From positions 322,168 to 386,167 of the forward strand of contig BCKQ01000015.1 in the NCBI GenBank assembly GCA_001600695.1: DNA of 64,000 bases, written 5' to 3'. Shown one piece after another: positions 11,739-22,764 of the stretch. Made by a program: the position numbers and the translations under genes. Under the pieces are notes generated by a model, which was not told the origin of the DNA, made no database searches, and saw only the letters and a list, made by a program, of their open reading frames with translations. Source of the DNA: Ascoidea asiatica. Its lineage: Eukaryota; Ascomycota; Saccharomycetes; Ascoideales; Ascoideaceae. Each line of letters begins with the position of its first letter. Within the stretch, counting starts at the first letter, position 1.

Positions 11739-13602
11739 TTGTTAGATCCTAGTAGTAAATATCATAAAATTAATTTTCTAGTTGATGCTAGAGCCTATAT
11801 AAGTACAATTTCACATTTTGATTTATCCAAATCATGTTTAATTCAAGAAATTATTAAACATCCATCTAAAGTCATTATGGCAAATAAAACTTCAATGGAT
11901 TTTTCAACTTTCTTATCAATCAAATGTTTTTTCAATATTATTCTTTTACAAATCAAAATTTAATTATCATCCTTTTTTTCAAAACTTATTAAGTATTAAA
12001 GACTTAAATTGTCACAATTTCAATACTGCTTTTACTAATTATAATCAATTAATCTTAACTCATGAAAATTCTGCATTTAAATTTGACTTAAATTTTATGA
12101 TTCTCTCATTTGAAAAATATTTTAAATATACTAATGTGTCTCAAATAAACTCATTTACCAATTCCATTCAATGAAGTTTACAAATAAATAATTCTAATAT
12201 TACTAATAATAATCTCTCAAGATTCAATTTTCTTAAAAATAATTCAAAAAATGAAATTTCAACAAATTTGGACCAACAGTCTGGACATGTTTCACCTAGA
12301 AAACTTGAAATTTTAAATTTTTATAATCTACTCGTTGAATGGATTCCAAATATAAATAATAAAAATATAAATTGTACAACCTGCAATATGGATTCAAGTA
12401 ATATACTATTTAAAAACAATTTGAATGATAGCCACTCAATAAATAAGAATGTAAGGTAAATTGGATTTGATATACTAGAAGTTCGACATAAATCTTTAAC
12501 AAAAAATAAATATGCATTAATTACCTGTGAGTTATCAAGTAAATATACTTTAATTGCTTTCAATCAGAATAAAAATAAATTTCACCAAACAATTTTAAAT
12601 GAGTTAATTATAATTGATAGAACTGATCCGCATCAAATACATATTCAAATCACAAGTGATTGGACACCAGAAGTTTGGAATAATCAAATGATTTCAACTA
12701 TTAATGGTCGTGGTTCCTTATTAGACATTAGTCTCGGATATGAAAGTGGCGCAAATGCTTCAATTGAATCAAAAATCATTGGAATTCTTCATGTTAGTCT
12801 TCAAGCTTTAGTAGATGCACACTCAGAAGTTTTTTTGGATTTTGCAATGAATATTGCTGTGTATATGACGAATCACTTACCAAGATTAGAATCTATACCA
12901 AAGAAACCTAATGATAATAATAATTCCACAAAAGTTTCAATTCCGGTAATGGATTTATTCAATAATATCAATTCATTACATGGATTACCAGCTCAATTTG
13001 AAAATCTTATTTATTTAAATAGAATTAACAATCAAGATAAAGTTTATAAATCAACTCCAGCAATATTTCTAAGTCCATCTTTATTTATGGCAGCCTAAAA
13101 TGTTTACTTAATTGAGGCAGATATCATTTTATTATCAAGTAATATAATAAGAACTGGCCAAACAGCATAATCACAAAATATTCAATATAATTTTAAAAAT
13201 GGTCCTTATCATCCACCAGTTAGTTTTAGAACTCCTAGTTCAACAGGAAACATTTTACCCAAATCAAATTTATCAAAGATTAATTCAATACTGGATGACT
13301 CAATAACCAAACATGTTCTATTTCAACAACAGTTTCCCGAAAAAGAATTTACTACAGACCCAATTGATTTCAATTTAAATCTATCTTCGAATTTTAATCA
13401 ATATAATAATAATTTTACTCATAATAATTTAGAAAATAAAATTCCAATCAGATTTTCAATTGTTTCACGAGCAGAACCGAATGATAAAATGAAATTAACA
13501 CATAGTTTGAATCCAATGATCTTAGAACCATTAGTTGAAAATGATATTAATAACCCTAATACTACTAAAGAATGGAAAGAAGCATTTCAAAAAGAACTTT
13601 AA
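11739..13602 (+). pseudogene. Copia element 1, protease and integrase
   Basis: LVDARAYISTISHF at 11778-11819 matches the copia aspartic protease site, where the usual D-S-G-A is changed to D-A-R-A. After a frameshift near 11960 one frame continues from about 11965 to 13602 through the integrase. Sections such as ALITCELSSKYTLIAF and DWTPEVWNNQM correspond to the catalytic core and its surroundings, and PVMDLFNNINSLHGLP to the later part. In-frame stops are TGA at 12172 and TAA at 12457, 13096, 13168 and 13600. Confidence 0.6.
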
Positions 13603-15028
13603 ACTTTATTAATATACAGCACAATTGTGCAAATAAATCAAAATTTAATCAAAAACATTAATAAAAAGTTTATCTTCTCAACTAGAATTGTTCACACCAT
13701 AAAATCCAATAATATTAAAAAGATTAGAATAGTTATGAGTATAGAAAACAAATTACTCTATTATTTTAGAGTATATTCGAATTATACACGTATTTCAATT
13801 AATTTACTACCCTTTTTATCAATCTATATATGTTATACAGCTTTTCCTTTGCTTTTGGAGATTTTTCTTCAGCATTCAAACAATCTACTCTTACGTTAAA
13901 AAGAACTTGATATATTAAAATAAAAGATCAAATATATTTACTCAAAAAGTTATTATATGGTACGCCATTGGCACCATTATTATGGTATACACCCGTTTAT
14001 GATTTCTTAATTGAACATAAGTTCCAATCAAATAGTTATGATAACTGTTTATCTCAAAGAAAACATACAATTATTTTTTTATATGTTGATCATTTTCGTA
14101 GTTAAGGTCCAAAAGAAGATCTTATTTCAATTTTAAATTTTTTATGTAATTCATTCAATGTTACTTATCAACTAATTCCCGAAGAACTTCAATTTCAAGG
14201 ATTAGAAATTCATGATTATAATAATAAATTTTCAATTTCAATAATTAAATCAATAAATAAAGTGTCAATGAATTCAATTTATCAAAGTTAACCCCAACTG
14301 ATACTCCTTATTGGACAAAAAGATCAAGTACATTATTACAAAATTATTATTCTACACGAAAAAAAAAATTCAACAACTTATTGTTTTTCTAATTTAAATT
14401 AGTGGAATTAGGCAAGATTTCAAATACCCAATTCAAGATCTTGCAAAAACATTTCATGATAGTGATTTAAATTTATTAATTTCTCAAAGTTATAAGATAA
14501 TTCATTATTTGCTATTTACCATCAAGCGTTCAATCATGATTAAACATATTTTTAGTCAAACGCTTGTTGTATTTAGTGATGCTAATTATTCTTTAAATTC
14601 TAAAAGATTTTCAGGAACAATAATTTATTTAGATAAAAATATAATTATTTTAGATTCAACATAAGAATCAATTAGCTCAACATCTAGTACAGCTGCTGAG
14701 CCACTCGCTTTGTATCTCGCAATTCCTTTACTATTATATTATTACAATTTATTCAATTCAATGAAAACAAAAATTAAAAATATTATCATTTATATTGATA
14801 ACACGGATTACAAAAGAAACAAATAATTTGATTAAATTTAATCTATATTCTCTAAATAAAATTATTAACTTAACAGATCAATTATCAAAACCACTTTTTA
14901 TTATCAAATATGTTCAGACTAAATCTAATATAGCTGACATTAACACAAACCCCATAGGTAACCATGATAAATATGCAAAGCATTTGATATCTCCTCTTAA
15001 TTTACCTTTTACACCATCAAAGGATTAA
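13561..15028 (+). pseudogene. Copia element 1, reverse transcriptase and RNase H
   Basis: KEWKEAFQKEL at 13569-13599 is the usual start of copia reverse transcriptase. KKLLYGTPLAPLLWY from 13944 corresponds to the K-x-L-Y-G-L-x-Q-x-P-x-x-W block. The catalytic YVDD box reads YVDH (14082-14093), so an active-site aspartate is lost. RNase H follows: SDANYSLNSKRFSGTI near 14576, SSTSSTAAEPLALYL near 14674, and the terminal ADI-(L)TK-like tail VQTKSNIADINTNPIG near 14910. Several frameshifts separate the blocks. Confidence 0.8.
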
Positions 15029-15030
15029 TC

Positions 15031-16091
15031 CTCTACTAAGTATTTTTGATTTCAATTTTTTTTAACTTATAGTTAATTTCAAATTTTTTAAATGTTTTCA
15101 GTTTTGGAAACATATTATTATTAACAATACTATTATTAGTGACATATACGCACTATTAATTAAAATGAATCTTTTATTAGTCAATGATATTAAAATCTAT
15201 TCATCAATTCAATTTATTAACTTAACGCTTAATGCTAATTATCTAATTCAATTATAAACAGAGAACCATTTAGACTTAGTGCCAAATTAAACAGTAATCA
15301 ATCTAACAGCTGTTGCTAACCATGTTTTTATTTTTTTGTTATTTTTATCTTTTAAATAAAATCTAATGAAAGCCTGTCCTAATTTCGATTACTATTACCT
15401 AAAGCTTTATGCTATATTTTTCAGAAGCTTTATGCTCACTTATTCAAAAAAAAAAACAAAAAGACAAGTTTAAATTTTTTTGTTTTTCATGATTTTGATT
15501 TCCGTTATGATAACTGTTAGTTTTTAGAGTTATTCTCCGTTATGCCTTTTGCAGACAGATCAGTATACTATTCAGTATTTTTCATTTTTTTTTTCTTTCA
15601 ATTTTTTTCATTTTTACTAACTTTCAATTATTCAAAGACCAGCATTGTTCAATGATGAACTACGCTAAGTATCAGCTATTCTATTGTTAATAGATTTACA
15701 CATCTTATATTCAATTTGTTTTATTCAACTTTTATTTTTTTGTCAGCTGTTTTTTTTCTTTAATTTGTTTCATGTATAGATGTCCTGATCAGGAGTTAAG
15801 TGGAAACATATGCCTATCTAATACATACAGTGGATTCATGCTGGTGCTCCCTGAATTGTTGTATATGAGTCATCCAGTGAATAGTATTCCTGGTTTAATA
15901 CTTAAGGACCACAATTCCCGACAATTTTTATGGTTAATAAAAAGCTGTTAAATATTTGAATAAGGACAATATATAAAGTTAAAAAGTTATGACAACATGC
16001 CACGAGCAATCGATTAAGACAACTGAAATGAAAAGAGCCAAACGAATCTGTTGGAAAACATTATAATATGTTTTATGAATACTCAAAATAG
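15031..16091. other. No gene recognised
   Basis: AT-rich sequence with pyrimidine tracts; presumably the 3' end of copia element 1 plus spacer. No LTR partner was found. Confidence 0.45.
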
Positions 16092-17120
16092 TGAGGGAAA
16101 TAATACAGATCTATATATGTTACGGCATATATTGGTACTAACACCATAGGTGGTGAAGGTCTAAAAGACACGTAACTATAGTAAACGTAAAAGAGTTATG
16201 TATTATACAACAATGTCTATACACTATATATAATCATGCATAGAGATGCATAATTAGGCATAAATATACCTAATGTTGCATAAAGTTGCATTAAGTTGCA
16301 TGAAGAATACATCAATTTACATGACCTTGCATGAGTCTGTGTACAGGTACACANATAGTCGGANATCATGTNATATTCTNGTCACATGTCATAGNTCNTN
16401 TGTGCTTACNTCNGGTATAGCGTACAAAGTAGAAAAGACCTTGCTATTGGTACCAGCCATAGTCGTACAACCTGTAAGAGCATATTAAAGCTAAGCCACT
16501 CGGTACGAGGAGAATTAAAGAGGTGATAGGATTTAGCGTCTATCCGGATAGAAGTTAAATCCGAAGGGCCAATCCAATCCAGGCAGGGACGCCTTCTGGA
16601 AGGCTGGATTGGCTAAGCCTAGTTTCATGTGAGATAAGGTATAATTCTCACTGCGTAAACCGAATTGTCTCGGAGTAAACAGCAGACTAGTGGAGATATT
16701 CCCGTAAGGGATCTATTCCGAGTACGGCTCCGGGATTAAAGATTATTCCCGGCAATTAGTGCGATTGTGTGCCCCACTGGAAAGTGGGCTGATTTGTTTT
16801 ACTATGGTAAAATTGAAATGTGAATTTCAATTGATTTCTAATCAAGTTTTTAACCCTTTTTAAAAGGTAAACTTGATTCCCACCCTGATTCTAAGGAATC
16901 CTGGGACTTTTGGGAATTCCCGAGAATTCTCGATAGTTTTGCGGCACCCCGTAGGAATCCTGAATTAATATAAAAGAAATCGATTTCCTCTTATTTTTTT
17001 ATATAATTCAATTAGTTTTCTTTTTGGATCATCGATTAGCACGAGTTAATTGACTAATACATAGTTTGTAAGTACGTAAAATTTATATATTCGATTTTTT
17101 AAAATGAATGAAAATTCACA
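16092..17120 (+). repeat. R1 LTR-like repeat, copy 1 (inverted partner at 21,736-22,764)
   Basis: This is 1,029 bp, starting TG (TGAGGGAAATAATA) and ending CA (AATTCACA), as LTRs of Ty1/copia elements do. The partner copy begins TGTTGGAAATAATAG, a typical copia LTR start. It contains tandem TTGCAT-type motifs near 16270-16330, a strong hairpin GCCAATCCA/TGGATTGGC (16568-16576 with 16605-16613) and further stem sequences to about 16790. A 71-codon frame inside it is repeated in the partner only because the DNA is. Several N bases sit at 16354-16412. Confidence 0.85.
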
Positions 17121-17419
17121 ATAATTTTTAGGTAAGTTATTATTATTAAGATTTATTGTATTAATCAAAAGTAATCGATAAATCTAGGACTTGCTTCTAA
17201 AAAGAAAACTCTTGATTTCTTTTGCGAATGAATATTTTCATCTCATTTAACTGCCCTTTAAGGTTCGTTCAATCCTTTATCTCCTTGTCCTTATCTGGAT
17301 AATTATGATTATCTAAGTCTGGACCCTTCACATCTTGGGTAATTCATCTTTGGACCGAATTTTGATTTTCCTCAAGATCGTCCGTGGTATTTCAGCAATG
17401 TCACTACCAATGGCTTTAT
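17121..17419. other. Interior of the inverted R1 pair, no gene
   Basis: About 300 bases of AT-rich sequence between R1 copy 1 and the R2 repeat, without a coding frame or recognisable primer-binding site. Confidence 0.5.
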
Positions 17420-18800
17420 TGTTGAATATTAAGCTTATGATTAATATTCATATTCATTTATATCCATAATCTCTATATAAAAATTTTATATAAAAATAGT
17501 GAGAAATCAAGGACTATTTATATTAAGTTGTACCTTGATGAACAAGAAATATATTTTATAAATCTTGCCAGTTGTTTCTCATACGTATAGCAAAACGGTC
17601 GTTGTTAGGGAGCCAAAATTAAGGAGGACATCACTTCTTACCTGTAATACTTGGGGTTCAAATTAGCAGTCGTAATCTCTATCTACATGTCAGTATTCGC
17701 CACATATAATTTGAAAGAAGGTAGAAGTAGAATTTTTTTTTGATAGCACTTGCAAGGGCTTTTTCTACCAGTTGGTACATTCGGTTGTTCGAGTAGCCAT
17801 TAAACTTCTATTAGCTAATCAACTTCTGGTATCTAAATAGTAATCAATTAGGTCTCATCAAGTCCCAGGACATCCCCTTGCTCGGAAGAAGAGTTATGCA
17901 TACCAAAACATCACGTCTTCAACAACCGCATATTAGCCCCTCACAATAAATATGAGCTAATAATTTCTTCGTACAATTACTAATGGGATCATGAAACCAG
18001 CCCTCTCGGCTGTCCGTATATCCGATGCACTCGAGTATACCACAATCAACGTCCGGCCTTCTTGATTAGGTAATCACTTTCCTAATGGGGACCAGGCCAG
18101 TGGATCTGACCAATGTCATGGAACATTGTACCTGCAGAGTACTTCAGGTATCCCCATGCTACATCTCGTAACATGTATGTTGACAATCCATATTGAGTGT
18201 TGAGACTCACGCCTCAGTTGGGAATAGTTGATTAACATAGGAACGCGTAAGCCAGTACAACGGGACTACCCAGCCCCGTTCCTAGGCCTTGAATAGTATC
18301 GCCGAGACAGTATCCCAAGAGGCATTCCTTTGTACCGTAGTCATTATAGGGACAAGGTCTTATCACCCGGGCTTGTACTACTAGGCACTTGGCCAAGTTC
18401 AAAGCTTCAGCAGTTTGCCACTAGACTATCTCACCTAACGTGGGATTACCTAGAATTGATTTAATTGGAAAGAAACAATGGAACAAAAACATACACATCA
18501 GATAATTATAACAAAAACAATCAATAAAAATAATAAGATGAACAGTAATTAATTTCATTATAATCCGCATTATAATAGTAATCATAATCATAACAATAAA
18601 ATCATCATGTTAATCAACCACAAGTAATCAGCATCATATTGCATAAGTAATCATGCAGATCAACATACCTATAAATGAAGAATAGTTTAATTTTTTATAA
18701 CTATTCATAAATTGAAGTTCAACAAACTTTCACAAACAGGAACATTGCAATAACTAGTTTGAACGTCAGTAATATTAAAGTATCAAAGATCAGATACTTA
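17420..18800 (+). repeat. R2 LTR-like repeat, copy 1
   Basis: The repeat starts TGTTGAATATTA. Its first 1,040 bases, up to CTAGAATT near 18456, align by eye with the reverse complement of 40,609-41,628. Its later part (about 18,480-18,800, including TAACAAAAACAATCAATAAA) aligns with 44,130-44,500. The TG start suggests an LTR of a second family. There is no coding frame. Confidence 0.75.
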
Positions 18801-21735
18801 TCCGTTATTATAATGAACCGAAACGCCAATGTGTAAAGTATCCAAATAGATCTTTCACCTCATTAAGGATGATCAGATCGTACAAGGTGCCACAAATATA
18901 AATCTAGGAGTTTTGGAGCAGATACAATTTATGTGGCGGTTAATATTGTGGCTTGAGGAAATACATAAACAAGAAAGAAAGACCAACGTAATAACTAATC
19001 GTGAGTTCAAAAATTTGTATTGCATTACTTTAGGTTCAATAATTATTTGGGAGTTTACATACGGGTTTTGCTGTCGGAATCCACTACGATTTAGAATGGA
19101 TAATTAGTGCACATAAGTGATTTTTTTATTCTCGACTAGCAGTGATGATCAATGAATATTTGTAATTAATATAGCCCTATCGTAATGCCTTTGTTTACAT
19201 TCCTGTAATTCTCACTAACATACAGATTTTTTTTATATGAAGGTAAACATAATAATTTCTGAATATATGAGGAGCGTGCTAAAACTCGTATTTTTAATGG
19301 AAAGATGTAAACGGTCAATTTAGTGTTATGTTACAGAAAGATGCTGAGGGTATTGGATGGCTCTAAACTATGCCCGTTATAACTTGCTTTAATGTCCCAC
19401 AGGGTAGTAAATGCATTTAAATACTCGTATGGCGCCACTTATCAGGACTCTTTTGATAATTCTGTTTTTTAGTGTTTGGCATATGTCGTGCCCTGTTTTG
19501 TGAATACCCGACTGTATCCAAGAATGTGGTTTTTTCCGCAGATTAGGTTAAAACATATAGTTCGTGATTATCCTTAAGCCTTTTTGGACAACACAATTGA
19601 GTACTGGGTACGTAACCACGTTAATTGGAGGGATGACTTCATTTCTTATTGCTTTTAAGTATCGGCTGTTTCCGTGTGTTCTGGGAACAGTTCCGAAAAT
19701 TTAATGGAGTTAATTGCTTGACAATCATTATATGTTGAATGGTTTATCGTACGGCTCACCCGTCTCCGATACCTATCGTATTGAATGCGTAAATGACTAT
19801 GTCTCCAAACCCGGTTCATCTTAGGGGATGGATTAACCGTTTGCTGACGTTTACATATATATATTTATATATATATATATATGTATATATAAGTATATAT
19901 AATCAATGAGATATATATGGTGGTTTTTAAAAATAAAAATACCTATATATAATTGTACATAAAGCTAACTATGTATATATATGCATATAGATAAATTGTA
20001 TGTTTATTTATATAACGGTTTGTGCAGTTAAATAACTATATATATATGTATAAATATATAGGTATGTTTATTTGTTCCTACATTGGGAACTATATATTTC
20101 TTTAGTTATGTTGTTTCTGTCGTTGGGTATGGGAGCGTATGGATTGGAAAATTCTCTGACATACTATGTTTAACTGTTTATTTTGCTTATAATAACCGTC
20201 TTTTGATTTAACGTCAAGCATTGTGGTGTTTCCTTAATAAGCCTTTGAACATTTGAAACATTTAGCTGACTATCCTGGAATTTGGTAGTATACTTGCTCT
20301 CTGCTTATCGCGTATGCTGTTCTTACCTGTATCTTATAAAATAAAGCACAGGGGAATGCTATATTATACAAATAAGAGTAAGTTTATAAATGATAAAATA
20401 TTAGTAATAATAGGAAATAAATGCTATAATGAATAGCATTATAATATAAATGCAAATAAGAATAAAAAAATAATATGGATAGTAGCATGAAGAGAATTAG
20501 ATGATTGTTTTTCAAATTAAGTAGCAAAATATATAAGAAAAATAGATATCGTTATATGAAAGTTTTTAGATGTAAAATCAAAATGGCATTTGTGGCCAAT
20601 GTTAAGTGTTAATACAAATCTGTTGAATATTTGAACAGGGATTAATATAGTAGATATATTTGGTAAGATTTACTAATGAGTAATCGATTGAGGATATTTA
20701 GAATAAAGGAAACACACTAATGCTTTAGAAACTGAGGACGCATTATAATATGTTTCATTAATCATCGGAATTCCCATTTTGTTGTTTGCAAATTGATTAG
20801 AATGAAGAAAGCTAATAGTACTTTAAATTATCTTTCTTGGAACTAAAACTCTGTAGTAATATTTCGACGTTGGTAAGTCACTAAATTGAGGGAACTACTA
20901 TAACTAGTATTTTCGTTTTCAGTTTGTTCTAACCTTATCATGAGCAGGGTCTTATTTTCCATTTGATATATCTTCATAATAAATTACAGGGAAGTACTGA
21001 TGTTTACTCTCCTATTGAATAAAGATTTTATCTGCTCTTGTATTTGCTTATATTTACGGATAATATTAGAAAATGGTTTTCATATCGCGTTTATGTTGTA
21101 ACTCAATGTAGTCTGAATAATTGGTAATTAAAGTTGAGAATTGTCTGGCATATAAGGTTGGACCGAATGGTTCAGGAGAGTTTTCCTTCTTTTGATCAAT
21201 TAAAAAACGAAAGTGGATTATTGTTAGTAAATCTTTAAAGGGGATAAAATTTAAATCAGTATTATAATATTTCATTGTTAATGCAATAATATTGACATCA
21301 ATGCTTGATATTGCTTTAATTGAGCACATGAAGTGGGAGATTAAAGCATTTGAGATAAGAATACTATAGTATTCTTACCAGTGTTGAAAAAATGAGAGAA
21401 TAACATTGTTATTAAACGGAAGACAAAGTATGCTCTTATATGGACTTGGTGAAATAGAATTATGAAGGAAATGTTGTAAGGTTGAGTCATTGAATAATTT
21501 TGCTCAATATATAATATTATTTCTGTCTTGTTGAATAGCTTTAAATATTGCTAAGGCATTATTGGTGATAAATAGGTAGTCCATTATTTTAGTTTGAGGG
21601 GTCTTACAAACATTCATGGAATTAGAAGAATGATCAGAATAAATATATATATAAGATTAAGGGTCAGAAGAGATATTAATGAATTAATTCATTTTGCTAT
21701 TTTATTAGTAGTGTCATTTGACTGGTTAATTGTAT
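18801..21735. other. Interior of the inverted R1 pair, no gene recognised
   Basis: This contains an AT dinucleotide-rich microsatellite (about 19,853-19,902) and only short ORFs, the longest being 87 codons on the minus strand at 21,066-21,329, with no motif. I see no gag or pol remnant of an R1 element. Confidence 0.5.
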
Positions 21736-22764
21736 TGGGAATTTTCATTCATTTTACAAAATCGAATATATAAATTTTACGTACTTACATACTATGTATT
21801 AGTCAATTAACTCGTGCTAATCGATGATCCAAAAAGAAAACTAATTGAATTATATAAAAAAATAAGAGGAAATCGATTTCTTTTATATTAATTCAGGATT
21901 CCTACGGGGTGCCGCAAAACTATCGAGAATTCTCGGGAATTCCCAAAAGTCCCAGGATTCCTTAGAATCAGGGTGGGAATCAAGTTTACCTTTTAAAAAG
22001 GGTTAAAAACTTGATTAGAAATCAATTGAAATTCACATTTCAATTTTACCATAGTAAAACAAATCAGCCCACTTTCCAGTGGGGCACACAATCGCACTAA
22101 TTGCCGGGAATAATCTTTAATCCCGGAGCCGTACTCGGAATAGATCCCTTACGGGAATATCTCCACTAGTCTGCTGTTTACTCCGAGACAATTCGGTTTA
22201 CGCAGTGAGAATTATACCTTATCTCACATGAAACTAGGCTTAGCCAATCCAGCCTTCCAGAAGGCGTCCCTGCCTGGATTGGATTGGCCCTTCGGATTTA
22301 ACTTCTATCCGGATAGACGCTAAATCCTATCACCTCTTTAATTCTCCTCGTACCGAGTGGCTTAGCTTTAATATGCTCTTACAGGTTGTACGACTATGGC
22401 TGGTACCAATNGCAAGGTCTTTTCTACTTTGTACGCTATACCTGANGTAAGCACAAAGGACCTATGACATGTGACCAGAATATCACATGATATCCGACTA
22501 TCTGTGTACCTGTACACAGACTCATGCAAGGTCATGTAAATTGATGTATTCTTCATGCAACTTAATGCAACTTTATGCAACATTAGGTATATTTATGCCT
22601 AATTATGCATCTCTATGCATGATTATACATAGTGTACCCACATTATTGTATAATACATAACTTTTTTGCGTTAACAATAGATACCTGTCTTTTAGACCTT
22701 GACCACCTATGGGGTTAGTACCAATATATGCCCTAGCATATATAGATATCTATTATTTCCAACA
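21736..22764 (-). repeat. R1 LTR-like repeat, copy 2
   Basis: On the minus strand this begins TGTTGGAAATAATAG at 22,764 and ends AATTCCCA at 21,736, exactly 1,029 bp like copy 1. Compared with copy 1, the first 150 bases differ at many positions, but the remaining 880 bases look nearly identical apart from N positions. Flanking bases AATAG (16,087-16,091) and AATTG (22,765-22,769) at the outer edges of the pair differ at one position and might be a decayed 5-bp target duplication, which is weak evidence. Confidence 0.85.

Larger units (their letters stand above)
10280..15030 (+). mobile_element. Decayed Ty1/copia retrotransposon (element 1)
   Basis: Motifs occur in the copia order gag, protease, integrase, reverse transcriptase, RNase H on the plus strand. 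The reading frame is kept over long stretches but is broken by frameshifts and by scattered TAA and TGA codons. I could not define LTRs. Asparagine-rich insertions (AAT runs) appear within the gag and protease regions, matching the host's codon habits. The element is not capable of coding a complete polyprotein as it stands. Confidence 0.9.

Noticed and set aside
10280-15030. A genome-wide nuclear code with TGA as tryptophan and TAA/TAG as glutamine
   Set aside because: The intact 538-codon gene uses only CAA/CAG for Gln and ends in TAA, and TGA also stands opposite Leu codons between USP7 copies. It is kept only as an open question.
16273-16488. 71-codon ORF repeated at 22,368-22,583 on the other strand
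   Set aside because: It is present twice only because it lies in the R1 repeat; it has no motif and is broken up in the diverged R1 copy 3.
17420-18456. R2 as an rRNA or other conserved structural RNA gene
   Set aside because: It is relatively GC-rich and conserved between copies, but I see no rRNA signature, and the TG start and dispersed copies fit an LTR.
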